A DNA stretch of 64,000 nt. It comes from Gongronella butleri (Eukaryota > Mucoromycota > Mucoromycetes > Mucorales > Cunninghamellaceae). The notes below the pieces were generated by a model that did not search any database, was not told the origin of the DNA, and worked only from the letters and a program-made list of their open reading frames with translations. The stretch is from contig JAIWZP010000001.1 in NCBI GenBank assembly GCA_025201375.1, forward strand, positions 248,001 through 312,000, in the 5' to 3' direction. The position numbers and the translations under genes are program-made. Position 1 is the first letter of the stretch, and the number at the start of each line of letters is the position of its first letter. Below are positions 1 through 11,173 of this stretch, in pieces.

Positions 1-1660
1 TACTATAAAAATGTTGCAAATCGCGATTTTCTCAATTTCATATATGTTGCGCTCTGGGTAAAAACTGTTCCATTGAAGAGAGACGCGCTTGGGTACAGTA
101 TGATATCATTATTTCTGGTCCGCAAAGCTGATTTGATGATGGACGCATTTTGCAATGCATGCTGACAACACAACGCGACTAAAGAACGGAGGGCCGATTT
201 TCTCGGCAATGGATTATGATGTCATACTGTAGATAAATTTTACAACATGCTATGATATGATGCTGCGACAAACGATGCAGAATTGATTCTCAATGACATC
301 AGATGAACCCAGTCAGTTTCATCATGGACGTACCATCATGACGCCAAAACTGATCGACAGAAACTCCATTTTTTTTATCAAAAATAAGACTTTGATCTGC
401 ATTTCCTCGAAACCGGCGTGATCGATTATCATATTTGCGTTTGACAATTTCGTCGTCTGTTTTTCCAACATGGTGTCGAAAACAACCAGAGGAGGTCCGC
501 TGAGTCGTTTGCAGATGAATCCGGTGAACAACAACAATCAAATTATCATATCGATACAGTATGATACGTACAGTACAGTATTTTCACAAATTCAGTATTC
601 AGCAGTGGCTCTCAAAATACTATACAAACCGTATTTTGTGGATCGGGATCAAATTGGCACCATTCAAAAGAAGAGTCACGGACACACGGTCGGAAGACGT
701 CATTTCTGGAATGTTTGTTTGCTCGATGATGCCTCGATGCGTGACCTTTGTACTCTGTACGCTACTAATAGTTGTTACTTGTGAAAGCCGTACTTGTTGT
801 GTGTTCAAACATACCAAAAATTATTTTCAACAACCTCGATGTTCTCACAACGGATTGGACAACAACACGCGGCGCTTTTATTAACGTGGCGGTGTCGAAA
901 GCATCAGTTGAATTTTTACAGTATCATATGATATGATATTATAAAATGAGACCAAATACAGTATTTCATCGATGGATGGCTAAAACTGGCAGAGAAAAAT
1001 TACACTTTTTCATCAAAATTTTTGATTGCAATTTGTTCGACAACAACGGTGCATGGTGGTCTAATACGACGGTAAATCTGTGATTTATTTTACTGCAGCT
1101 TTACTACTACTGACAAACAGGAGGGCGGGGGGCAAAGAAGCATCTACGTACTGTAAAAAATGTACCGTACGATATGTTGTGTAAACTTTGCGAATAAGTG
1201 AGACAAAAGATGGGGTTTTTAATCTGAAAACAGCAGAGTGAAAAGAAAAGGAAAAGGGGAAATCTAAACAAGGTGGGATTTTATAGGCGAAAAAATGGGT
1301 GTGTGGCAGATTCACCGGCCGACACCGGACTCTCAGCTCGGTCTGAGCTCAAGCGCTAGGCACGTTGGTGCGGCGCCCTGTCCGCAATGCACACAATGTG
1401 CATTGACGCGCCTAGCACCCCACAATTGGCGTGCCTGGCTGATTGAGCTCATTGTTCTCGTTGTTCACATGTTGTATGATGATAATGGGATAATTTACAG
1501 TGCGCTATGATATCATACGTAGCTTGGGTTTGAACTTTTTGCATCAGTCATTTCTGCAGGCTGCTGCTGCTGCCATCACCACCGCACTACTGTAACAAGC
1601 GAAGAACAAAAATATCATACTGTAGTGTTGCAAAATAAAAAAATAAAAATAATGCCAAAA

Positions 1661-1981
1661 AAATTCCATGCAATTTACGCACCTTAATTTGGAAGTGTCA
1701 AACCTTAAATTTTTGCAAAAAAATATTGCCCAAAGTTGACACTTTTCTCAGTCGATCGCCGTTCATGCATCACTCTTTGGATTTTTTCTGAAGGTGGGGC
1801 GATCTGCCATTTTGTCTGCCAATTGCAAATTGTCGAAGTTACCTGTTTGAGATGCATTGATCACTCGGAGTTCGAATTTTCCCAAATTTGGCGTTTTCTG
1901 AGATTGAAATGTGTGACCCCTGAGTGACCCCTGAATTTTTCAAAAGTGGTCGTAGCGATCTGGGGGTTTAAGCATTTCTGT
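1661..1981 (+). repeat. dispersed repeat R1, copy A
   Basis: This segment is about 85 percent identical, by eye, to 41799-42120 in the same orientation. Long shared blocks include the stretch with CAGTCGATCGCCGTTCATGC and the one with CTGAATTTTTCAAAAGTGGT. The similarity resumes further along (2424-2552 against about 42253-42393), so the two copies are parts of one longer element. No coding capacity is visible. I infer a decayed transposon or other interspersed repeat. Confidence 0.7.
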
Positions 1982-2423
1982 TGTCAATCTTGACATGGAT
2001 CATTAGAGCATGCAAGGCAGCGGATCACAGCCAAGATTCATTCTCGGTCGAACACAGGGCCTGACATCTTGCTTTTCCTAGCACACGCTCCATATTAGTG
2101 CATAAAGCACAGCATCAGCAGCATGTGCTATGGCTACGCGTGATGCTCATTAGCACTCACATTGCCCCTTAGTGTAGCATGACGCGCTGGATGCAAAGGG
2201 TGGTGCCTAATGCAATGCATTGATTCCCATGATCGGACCCTTTGCACAGCCCGAGACTCCGGTCAGATCGCCACACAGCTGAATGTCTGACCCTGAATCA
2301 TCCATTCCCCTCTATTTAAGCTCGCCTTCCCTTAGTCTCTCTTTCTCTTCCCTCTCATCTTTCTTTTCCCCATTAAAGCCGTACTTTTAGTCCCGTCTTT
2401 CTGTCTTGTTCACTAGATTCACA
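1982..2423 (+). mobile_element. LTR-like segment (possible solo LTR)
   Basis: This ~440-bp block interrupts repeat R1 copy A and is absent from copy B, where ~130-145 unrelated bases occupy the gap. It begins TGTCAATC and ends GATTCACA, the TG..CA ends typical of LTRs. It has a TATA-like TATTTAAG near 2313, a pyrimidine-rich tract, and an ATTAAA near 2373, in the order expected for the promoter and polyadenylation signal of a fungal LTR. I found no matching 5-bp target duplication (TCTGT on the left, AGCGG on the right), and no second copy is present in the window. A solo LTR is the best reading but is not proven. Confidence 0.35.
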
Positions 2424-2552
2424 AGCGGGTCCGTGTTGAGCACTGGGCCGGAGATTAGGCGGTGACGCATTTTTCATTAGCCGGCAAGTAGGCTGTAAAA
2501 AAAATTCTGGAGGTACAGCAGGACGGCGAAGTCTGAAAAACACGCTCTTTGG
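2424..2552 (+). repeat. dispersed repeat R1, copy A, distal part
   Basis: Resumes similarity to the second repeat copy at about 42253-42393. Shared blocks include GCGGGTCCGT, the TTTTTCATT stretch, and the GTAAAAAAATTCTGGAGG stretch. Copy B has small insertions relative to this one, so the alignment is gapped. Confidence 0.6.
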
Positions 2553-3124
2553 CGTTTAACTAAGGTACAGTAAAAGTCTGTGCGTTTTTGAGCAGTGCAG
2601 CGTGATGCTCCAGGCATTGAAATATACTGTAATACTGTAGCGCGCGTGCGCGCCTGCGCGCGTCAGTTTCTGTCACTGAAATCGAAACATGGACGGATCG
2701 TGCGCTGCTTTACTACTGTACCGTAGTATGTACTACAGTACTCTATTTTTTGTGTGCAAAATTCAAAAACGGATGAAGTTTGTTGCTTGCTTGTGCTTTT
2801 GTATGTATGATATCATACATCTGTTGTATCATACAGTATACGATACGTACAATACCTACCATACATTATTACCTATATTATTATTACAGTGTGATTACTG
2901 TACAGTACATTTTCTGACTCGGGCACTTGCTGAGATGCAGTATCATACGTACTGAATGATTTTTTTCACGCTTGCGAAAGCAGATCAAGTTTATTTGTGA
3001 ATTTGGACAGGGAGGCAGAGAAGCAGGGTCGAAGCAGCCATTATTACAGTATCATAATCATGTTGTCTGCCAAGTAAATCAATATCGAAAATGCTTATTT
3101 TCAGAGCCATCATTGCATGCCTGG

Positions 3125-3600
3125 TCGCCGAAATCTCAACGCAATCTCTCCTAAACAACAAGGATTCTTTTTTTGCCGTCTTTGGTTACAGATTCATTTG
3201 AGGTGACTCGGGCATCAATACACTGAGCCATTGTCGTCCAAAGGGCCGTGCTGAGCTGCTGACGCGCCCATGTGCAAGAGACACTCCAGGTGCAAGGATG
3301 ATTGGGCTTGGACAAACGCGTGTAGTATCGTAACTCGACGTCTGACGCGCTTTATCACTCGTCAAATAATGATATCATACTTTCAGTACGTACATCGTAC
3401 TGTATGATTTGAAAAACCGTGTCAAAAATGCCGAAAATCATTTTTTATTGATCGCGGATGTCCATACTGTATACGCAGTGAGCCATTCTCGTTCTGCTGG
3501 TGTATTTTTCTCGGAGACATGCCTTTCGCCAAGATGGTCTCAAGTCGAAGACGAGAACCCAAACGCATTTCACGTCAGAGCCAGTCAATAAACACCAGAT
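3125..3600 (+). repeat. dispersed repeat R2, copy A
   Basis: Two parts match other places in the window. About 3125-3230 resembles 24650-24745 and again 24960-25060, sharing the ATTCATTTGAGGTGACTC-type core. About 3310-3600 resembles 30540-30785, sharing the TCTGACGCGCTTT block, then CGTGTCAAA, GATGTCCA, ACGCAGTGAGCCA and AACGCATTT in the same order. The copies have diverged strongly and carry no obvious coding potential. I infer an old dispersed element. Confidence 0.5.
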
Positions 3601-3920
3601 TTTTATTCCATATGACATCTATTGATGAATGGGGGCTGTTTAACATGTGACTAAACGGCGTACCAGTCTGAGTCCCCTGCGAATTGAATTAGAAAGCATG
3701 GTCAGATGATGACTTGGCAACTCGTACGCTGCATCGACCAAAAAAAAAAAAAAGCCAATTTCTACGTTTCGTTGGATAACTTTGCTGCGCGAAATTGCAT
3801 GAATCTCGACCGACTCGGAGATTGAAAAGGGGGCAAAAAAGCCACAAATGGGATGTCGCTCTCTTTTTTTTCGTCTCTCTCTTTTTCTTTTCTCTCATTT
3901 ACTCGATACCTTTGTAGATC

Positions 3921-5419
3921 ATGGCCAGTACGTGTGGTGTGGGAGGGTTCAAGTGTGCTAGCCAGCTCCTTTGTGCTTACCTTTATGTTATTTTCGTAGA
4001 AAAAAAGTCACTTGCGGACCAGCTTGCCGATCTGGACAGCACGGCGCCCAAAGGTACGCAACAAGCCAGGTTTTCTTCACCTCCTTTGCCTGACCTCTTG
4101 TTCTTTTTGTATAGACTACGACCCCGAGGACCTTGTGGAGCCCATGAATGATGCGGGGCTGAGCGACGACGAGGCTGCATCGAACGACGAGCACGACAAC
4201 CGCAGCCACTATGTCAAAGTCGGCAAGAGCTCGCTGCGCAACAAGCAGCCATTGCTCATGGACGACCCGCGCTATGCCGGCGAGCGCGCCAGCCGCAAGG
4301 AGCTCTACTCGGACGACGATGAAGACGATGACATGGCCGGATATGGCGATGACGATGAGGTTGTGCCGTTTGGCGCCGTCGACGATGATGAGGATGAGGA
4401 TGAGGATGAGGATGACGAAGACGACAGCGACAATGACGATGATGACGACAGTGAGGGCGACTTTAGCGACAACGTGGAAGAGGATCAAGAGGACAACGAG
4501 CTCACTGAGCAGCTGCAAAAAATTCAACAGGAGGAAAAGTAAGTGTTTTGATCGCGCATCGCAACATGGCGCACTCAATTTCCCTTTTTTTCCCATTAGG
4601 TCCATGTTGCAGCAGCTCGCCAAGACGGCCTCGGGTGACGTTGAAAAGGGTCAGCACGTGCGCCAGCAACTGGTAAGCGAATTGCGCACAAAAAAGGGCT
4701 TTTAGTGACTAAGTATGTTTATAGACACTCTGGGACAATATGCTCGAAGCGCGCATCCGCATGCAAAAGGTCGTGGAAAATGCCAACCGACTGCCGCAGG
4801 TAAATTGATTGCCGTGAAGGCAACGACAATGCAAATCTGATTTTTTTGTTTTCGTTATAGTTTGATCGATGGGATGAAGTGGAACAAGTGAAGGAAGAGA
4901 TCAACGACACCAAGGCAGATCTGCGCGAAGTGCTGGACGACCTGATGGACCTGCGCATCGGCCTTCTCAGCAGCAGCGGCGCCGTCGACGTGGAAGAGCT
5001 CTCGTACAGCACACGCAAGCGACATCTCGACGACGACAATGAGGAAATTGACGATGGCTATTTTGATGCCCTCTGGCACGACGTCTCTCAAGTCAATGAC
5101 GCGTAAAAAAAAAGAAAAAACGCGCCGCCTTGCGCCCCTAATGTCATTCTTTTTATTGTTTTTGATGCTCAGGTTCGCAACGTACCGCAATTCCACACTT
5201 GAAAAGTGGAGCAACAAGGTGCAAGCGTCGTCTGCTGCCAATCTCAACAAGAAGTTCAAGGCGTTTGATCAGGTAAAATTCGAAAGAGTGCCGTCCTTCT
5301 TTGCTCAACCCTTTTTTTTTTTAGAACATTTTGACACAAATCGACAATGTTATGGCCGAAAAGGACAGCCTGATCAAGCGAACACAATTACAGAGGGCAG
5401 AGTACACGATTCTCGGCAA

Positions 5420-5453
<34 letters not shown>

Positions 5454-5983
5454 AGACGCGTCGCGTAGAAAAAAAATTCATTTTCTTCATTTTTTTTTTT
5501 TTTAGACGACCGAGTCGTCTCCTGAGCAAGACGATGATGAAAAGGATGGTGTGCAAGATCGCAAAAAGGCCAGCCGCTACCACGATACCTATGACAAAGA
5601 GATCTTTGACGATAATGACTTTTACCAGCAGCAATTGCGCGAGCTGATCGAGTCAAGAATGGTGGATAATGATGACCCCATTGCCAGCGGGATGCGCTGG
5701 GCACAGAGCAAGAAGGACCAGGTCAAAAAGAAGAAGGTCAAGGTCGACACCAAGGCGTCCAAGGGCCGCAAGCTAAAGTAAGAATTGGGCTGGGCAAAAC
5801 GCGTGTCTGATCCGCTCACTTTTATTTATTTTTTCCAGGTTCAATGTGCATGAAAAGATTCAAAACTTCATGGCGCCCATCCCCGAAGGACAATGGCACG
5901 ACGGTATGATTGAGGAACTTTATTCATCATTACTTGGCCAGCACAAACCTGCCCTCGATGCCACCGACGACCTTGTAGTATAG
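3921..5983 (+). CDS. AATF: AATF/Bfr2-type nucleolar ribosome-biogenesis factor
   Basis: Ten exons: 3921-3927, 4000-4053, 4115-4538, 4600-4672, 4725-4799, 4861-5102, 5173-5272, 5325-5420, 5506-5777, 5839-5983, giving 495 residues. The first coding exon is only 7 nt, and joining it gives an N-terminus of MAKKKSLADQLADL, as in the family. A very acidic Asp/Glu region covers about residues 110-155, followed by the AATF/Che-1 helical part (TYRNSTLEKW near 295). The C-terminal TRAUB-type segment, about 449-495, begins FNVHEKIQNFMAP. Family members act in the small-subunit processome and 40S maturation in the nucleolus. An AATAAA lies ~65 nt past the stop. Intron 8 carries a 26-A run after its donor. 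Identification is strong; the exact first exon is less certain. Confidence 0.9.
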
Positions 5984-8667
5984 ATTTTTTTTCGCATTTG
6001 CCCCCCCTCCCCCTTTTTTTTTCTCTCGTTTCCTCGCACCTCCAATTCAATAAATTTCATTCATTGTTGCATGCCCTCAATTTTTTTGATCCATTTTGTT
6101 GGGCTTGCCTTGGGCTTGGTCGCACTCGCGCCTCTTTTCATTGTTGTTCATTCCAACAAAATGGATTTAACCTTTTTCTTTGTGGCACGTCGTACCATTT
6201 GGTAATCTTCCTTGCAAACATATGAATGGCATTGTCCTGTTGTGCAGTCAGATCCGATGCTGGCGTGATGGACATTGGGGATGACGGGCACATTGCTCTC
6301 TCTCCCCCCCTTTTTTTTTTTTTTTTTTTTTTTGCCCGCACTCGGCAGCGAGCGCACACTCCATCCCGGGTCACACAAAATAGATGGCTTTCTCACCTCC
6401 ATTTGATTTTTTTTTTCTCGCGTACTAAGCAATCTTTATTCATGCGTGAAAACAAAAAAAAAAAAGGCAAGAGACAAAAAATGCCGAAAAAGAGAAACGA
6501 CGTCTTTGATGCGCCACGGTTAAAATGGCTGCATCGCGTCATGTTCTTGATGACATGGTCGTTGTACATGCATGGCAATTGTTGCCCAGGGTCTTTTGTG
6601 GATGTGACCGATCAGCTCAGGCGCGATTTTTTTTTTTTTTGTAACCGAGGCTGAAACTTTTTTCTCGAACGACGAACATGTGGCCCAGTCCCCCCTGGAT
6701 CAACTGATGTGCAAGCGGCGATTAGGGGGGAGGATTCAAGTTCTTGTTGTGGGTCCCAAAATCAGCAATAAGGTTTGTTCCTCCCTATACAAAAAAATTA
6801 GGCTCGTCCCAGAGCTTGCGGCAAAGCATGACGCCGGGTCTCATTCACCCGACGGGGCGTGCTGGGAGACCAAAAGCAAGGCAGTCATGCTTGTTTTTTT
6901 TTCACAAAGGAGAAAAGGAAAGGAGACGCGCCGTAAAAACACAAATGGGAGCAAGCTCCGTCGGAGGAATAGCCGACAACACACTTCCCATGATCTCCAA
7001 ATTCAGTATGATCTAGCAAGGGGGAAAAGCCTCGGGCGCAAGGCTGCCAATTGCGCGCGCTTGCACATTGAATGAGAAAAAAAAAAGAGAGCAGGATCGA
7101 TAAAGCTTTTTTTTTTTTTTTTTGTCCATCACATTGCCCAGCCCTCTCTCCTGGACCCACGCACCCTTGGCGCCGCACGCGTGCTCTTTTTTTTTTTTCT
7201 TTTGTTTACTCACACGTCCCAATTGTCGTCCACGGAGGGGATGAGTGTTGAACAAAAGGGTAGGACCACGCACAGACGCGGCGCGTCGAGACATGTGTAA
7301 TGCTGCTTGTGTTCCAAAGGTGCCATTCTCCCGTTTTTTGGGCCGCATCGTCCCTCAATGGTGGTGGCCTTTGCTTTATGAGGCGGGGGAAAAAGAATGT
7401 GGAGGTTTCCCTTATCCCCCCAATGGGCGCTCGCTCGTCTCTTTTTTTTTCATGAAACATATGAGAGGGGGGGGGCGTCGACGGGGGACCAACGGCACGT
7501 TCTCGTGAGTTGGGACGGGTGAGGCCCAATGCCATTGATCAAGGCGAAACGATTGGCTCTCAGGCCATCTCAAACAAATAAAAAAATGGATTTGCTCATC
7601 TTCATACTGTCTTTTTGGAGGTTATTCCCCTAAGCGGAATAGGGCGCGTCCCAAAACAGCAAAACCTACTTTTGGCTTCTCATCACATATCATCAAACAC
7701 GTTACCCTTTTGTTGTGAGGGCCTTTTGCGGCCAATTCGCTTTTTTTTTTTTCAAAAAAAAACAACAATTCTGCTTTTTGCTGATCAGACGACAAATTCA
7801 TCCACGTCATCCAAGGTTGGGGGAAGAACCAGAAAGGCAAAAAGCACACTCACATTTTGCCATTGAAACGAATGCACGCCCAAAAAAACATAAAAAAAAC
7901 AAGAATTGCGCTGTCCCTCGTGCCTGCAAAGAGCACGATGAGGCCATATATTACCAGGGGACGCATAGCGACATGGTGCTATTTTTAGAAGCGCGCCCGG
8001 TTACACAAAGGTACCCAAATCATCCGTGAAGCTAACCTTACGCGTACCTGCTCACATTTGCAAGCCATTTTTTTCAGGCGTGAGGCCTTATTCATAAAAA
8101 AAAAAATTGGGCTTGAGGCAGCAAGCAGCAGCAAGCAAGGTTGGTGTTTCACTGGTTGCCGATCCTTTTTGTTTTTTCTTTCCAATTGTGATGCAAGCGC
8201 CTAATTTTTATTCTTTTCAAGTAAATGGCAACCAAGGAAACATGTCATTAAAGGGGATCAAACAAAAATAAAACGCAATAAAATGGAAAGAAGGAAGGCA
8301 AAGAGAGAGAGACGACGAGGGTGAGCAATCAAATGTAAAATGATAATCGCATCTTACCCTTTGCCGCTGTTCCCTCCCCCCCAAAAAAAAATCGGCAAAT
8401 GCTCATCCGGTTTGCTCACAGGTGAACTCTGATACGCTTTATAAAAAAAAAATTGAGAGAGCATGAGCGAGGCGCGAGCTTATGGTCGTGCCCATTGAAT
8501 GTCCGAGTGGGGGGTGAAGCGCCTTTTTCAGCAATGAAAGTGAAATCAAGAGCAACCTTGCCCTCTTTCTTTTTCTTTCTCGCTTTTTTTTTTCTTTTTC
8601 GTTTGTGCCTTTGATCTCCCATTCTCCTCCACGTTCTGCCCTCAGCACACGCGACACCCATTTTTCG
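5984..8667. other. 2.7-kb spacer, no gene recognised
   Basis: Holds the 3' end of the AATF gene (AATAAA near 6049) and then homopolymer-rich DNA with many T or A runs of 9-18. Open frames on both strands are short and low in complexity. The last ~250 bases before 8668 are pyrimidine-rich and probably the promoter or leader of the NDT80-type gene; a long 5' UTR with introns is possible. I see no tRNA or other RNA gene. Confidence 0.5.
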
Positions 8668-11173
8668 ATGAATCCCGCCCCCAATGCCGGAAAAGAATGG
8701 CCATTGAGCCAAGGATCAGCCATGCCAGGCTCACTGCACGACCACCCAGCCAATTATTCGCCCACACCCACCATGGCTCAGCCGTACCCTCCCTATGGCC
8801 AAGGTTCCATGATGGCGCCACCCACCCTGTAAGAAGCATCACGCCAAAAAGGGGATTTTAAAAAAAAAAGATGACAATGGGGGAACGAGGGGACGATGCA
8901 GGAACGCGTGCCTTTTTTTTTTGTTCGTCGCTTGCTGCTGTCAATTATGCGTTGATGCCGCTTGTTTGGTGCGACTCTCTTGTTTCACCAAGAAATAAGA
9001 AAATGAGTGCATCGACCAGAATAAGAGGGAATTAAGGGGGAAAGGCGCGGAGCGCCAATGTGTTGGGATGTGAAACAGGTTAGGAAAGAGGGGGGGGGGC
9101 CGCAAAAAAAAAGAGGTGGCTGTTGAGAGAGAGAGAGAGAGGGTGAATGCGAGGGACGTCATGTGAATTTGGTGTGTGACACAAAACTTATTATTTTTTT
9201 TTTTCCTCACTCCCTCTCGTCATAGACACTCTTATTCACAACCACCTCCTCATATGCATACGACAAGCTACATGAAAAGCGACTCGGACCCGAGATTGCC
9301 AGGGTAAAGCACGAAAAAAGAAAAAGGAAAAAGAAAGTGCGCATGTGATCCAGGGGGGCGGGGTTGCCAGGGGGAAAGCGCAGCTTGAGCGCCACCTGCG
9401 GGAGAGAAGCAAGCGCGCGCGCGTGCTGTCGGGAACAATCAAGAGCCCCAATTGGGGAGCAATTGGCCGTTGTTTTCCTTTTTTTTTTCTCACTTTTTTT
9501 ATTATTTTATTGCTTAGCATGATGATGCTCTCACAACCAAGCACGCCACGACCGAACAATGGACTTGATGACAATGCAGCTGCTGGCGGCAAGAAGCAGA
9601 CACGTCAATACGTCCCACCTTACACACCGTCCATGAATCCGTACCCTGTGCTACCAAGAAAACAGCGGCCCCGCAGCGACAATGGGAGCTCGCTCTTTGG
9701 CGGCGAGACCAGCCCCTCGTTCTCGGCGGCCAAGCCCTTGGACAATCTCTTTTCGCCAGACCGTGCCAATCTGTAAGGAAAATGGGGGAGCAAATGGATT
9801 CAATGGCCAAAAAAATCGAGCATTTGGGCGCCAAATCCACACGAAACGATTGACCCTCGTCGAGGACAAAAAAAAAAAAAAAAAAAAGAGGGCATTGGAA
9901 TTGACCACTTTTTTTTTTATCATTTTACAAAAGGCTTACAGTGAGGATACAATCCAAGATGGATCGTGGGTTCTTTTTGGCGGACAATGACTGGACATGT
10001 TACCGTCGCAACTATTTCCAAGTGAGCAGCACGTTCTCGATTCACGGTCTGAACCCTTACTATGGCGACCACGAGCTTCAATGCTTTGTGCAGACGGCGA
10101 ATCACGGGACGCAGCCTGTGGCGCGATTCCTTGTTGGCATTTCGTCGCGAGTGTCGACCAACGACAAGCCTGTGGAGCTTGTGCAGCACACGCCCAAGCG
10201 TGACAAGGGACCGCAGATGACGCCGATGGCCAAGCAGATTGTTCCGGGGGGCAATCTCAGTTTGAGCTCTGTTGGATCGAATCAGAGCATTGCCACCTTC
10301 GAGCGCATTCAATTCAAGACGGCGACCGCCAATAATGGCAAGCGACGTGCTGCGCAGCAATACTATGTGATTGTCGTGGAATTGTACGCAGAGACCCACG
10401 ATCAAGAGCGTGTTTTGGTCGCTTCCAGCGTTTCTTCGCCACTGGTGGTGCGTGGTCGCAGCCCTGGCCATTACGCGGACAACCAAACGCGTGCGCACGC
10501 GCCGCCCAATGCCGCGCCCGTGCCCACACCGCCCGGCGCGTCCATGCCACCCGGAATGATGATGCCGCCCCACGTTGACGACGACCGATACCATCACGCC
10601 GCCTACAGCCGCGCCAATGCGCCTCCCACCGGCGCGCCCATGATGCCCCCTGATTACCAACACTATTACTACGCGACAACCGCCAGCTACCCCGCCAATG
10701 CCCCGCCAGCACAGGCGCCTGCGCCCTACCCGCCCAATATGCTGATGCACAGCGATGCCGTGGCCCCTCCTCCCCCTTCCGGCCCCGCCACGTCCAACGC
10801 GCCCCAGAGCGCACCCAATGCGTCTCAAAACACGTCGTCGCCTACCCAACATCACCAACAGTCGCTGTCGGACCCATCATCATCGGAATCGTCGTCGCCA
10901 GACGCGCCTTCCTCAGCCAATGTCATCCCAGACTCAAAGGTCCCGCCCCACCCGTCCCAAATCAGCATCCAGGCCATGCCTAACGCCGTCGATGGCTCGT
11001 GGTCGCGCTCGCGATACCATTCTGCAGGTTCAGTACCCTCTCCGGCTCCCAATGGCGACCAGCCCTCCTACTTTTCTCCACAGCAGCAAGCTCCGCCCAA
11101 TGGCGCGCCTCCCACACCAACCACACCGTTCATCCGCAAATTCGATCCCCTGACCGCAGAACAAACGTCCTAA
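8668..11173 (+). CDS. NDT80/PhoG-family DNA-binding transcription factor
   Basis: Four exons: 8668-8828, 9226-9303, 9518-9772, 9934-11173; 577 residues. The NDT80/PhoG domain (p53-like Ig fold) spans about residues 168-340. It opens with KMDRGFFLADNDWTCYRRNY, the family signature, and continues through the strand-rich part ending near SSPLVVRGRSPGHY. The N-terminus (1-165) and C-terminus (340-577) are long Pro/Ser/Gln-rich regions expected to be disordered. Family members include yeast Ndt80 (meiosis) and filamentous-fungal VIB-1/XprG (nutrient response, protease secretion, incompatibility); the GFFLADNDWTCYRRNYF wording is closer to the VIB-1 type. Which process it controls here cannot be told. 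An ATG at 8668 is used; the first exon has no domain to confirm it. Confidence 0.85.

Larger units (their letters stand above)
1..3920. other. gene-free repeat island, left end
   Basis: No convincing coding exon is visible here. The stretch is AT-rich and peppered with a short motif family built from TATGATA, TACAGTA and GTACGTAC, often as palindromes such as GTATGATATCATAC near 2803-2816. It contains a ~320-bp segment also present near 41.8 kb, an LTR-like segment, and a segment related to sequence near 24.6 and 30.5 kb; these have their own entries. Open frames here are short and show no family I recognise. The last ~200 bases before 3921 are CT-rich and are probably the promoter and leader of the AATF gene. 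Confidence 0.6.

Noticed and set aside
3988..4623. Hydrophobic 211-codon frame antisense to the AATF acidic region
   Set aside because: The Val/Ile-rich run is simply the complement of GAC/GAT codons of the acidic tract, not a membrane protein.
8605..8667. Upstream in-frame extension of the NDT80-type first exon
   Set aside because: The extra ~20 codons (from an ATG at 8605) lie in the pyrimidine-rich leader and add no recognisable sequence; 8668 was preferred, though 8605 cannot be excluded.
9920..10858. 312-codon frame antisense to the NDT80-type gene
   Set aside because: Gly/Arg/Val/His-rich shadow of a GC-biased Pro/Ala coding exon; the sense strand has a clear NDT80 domain.
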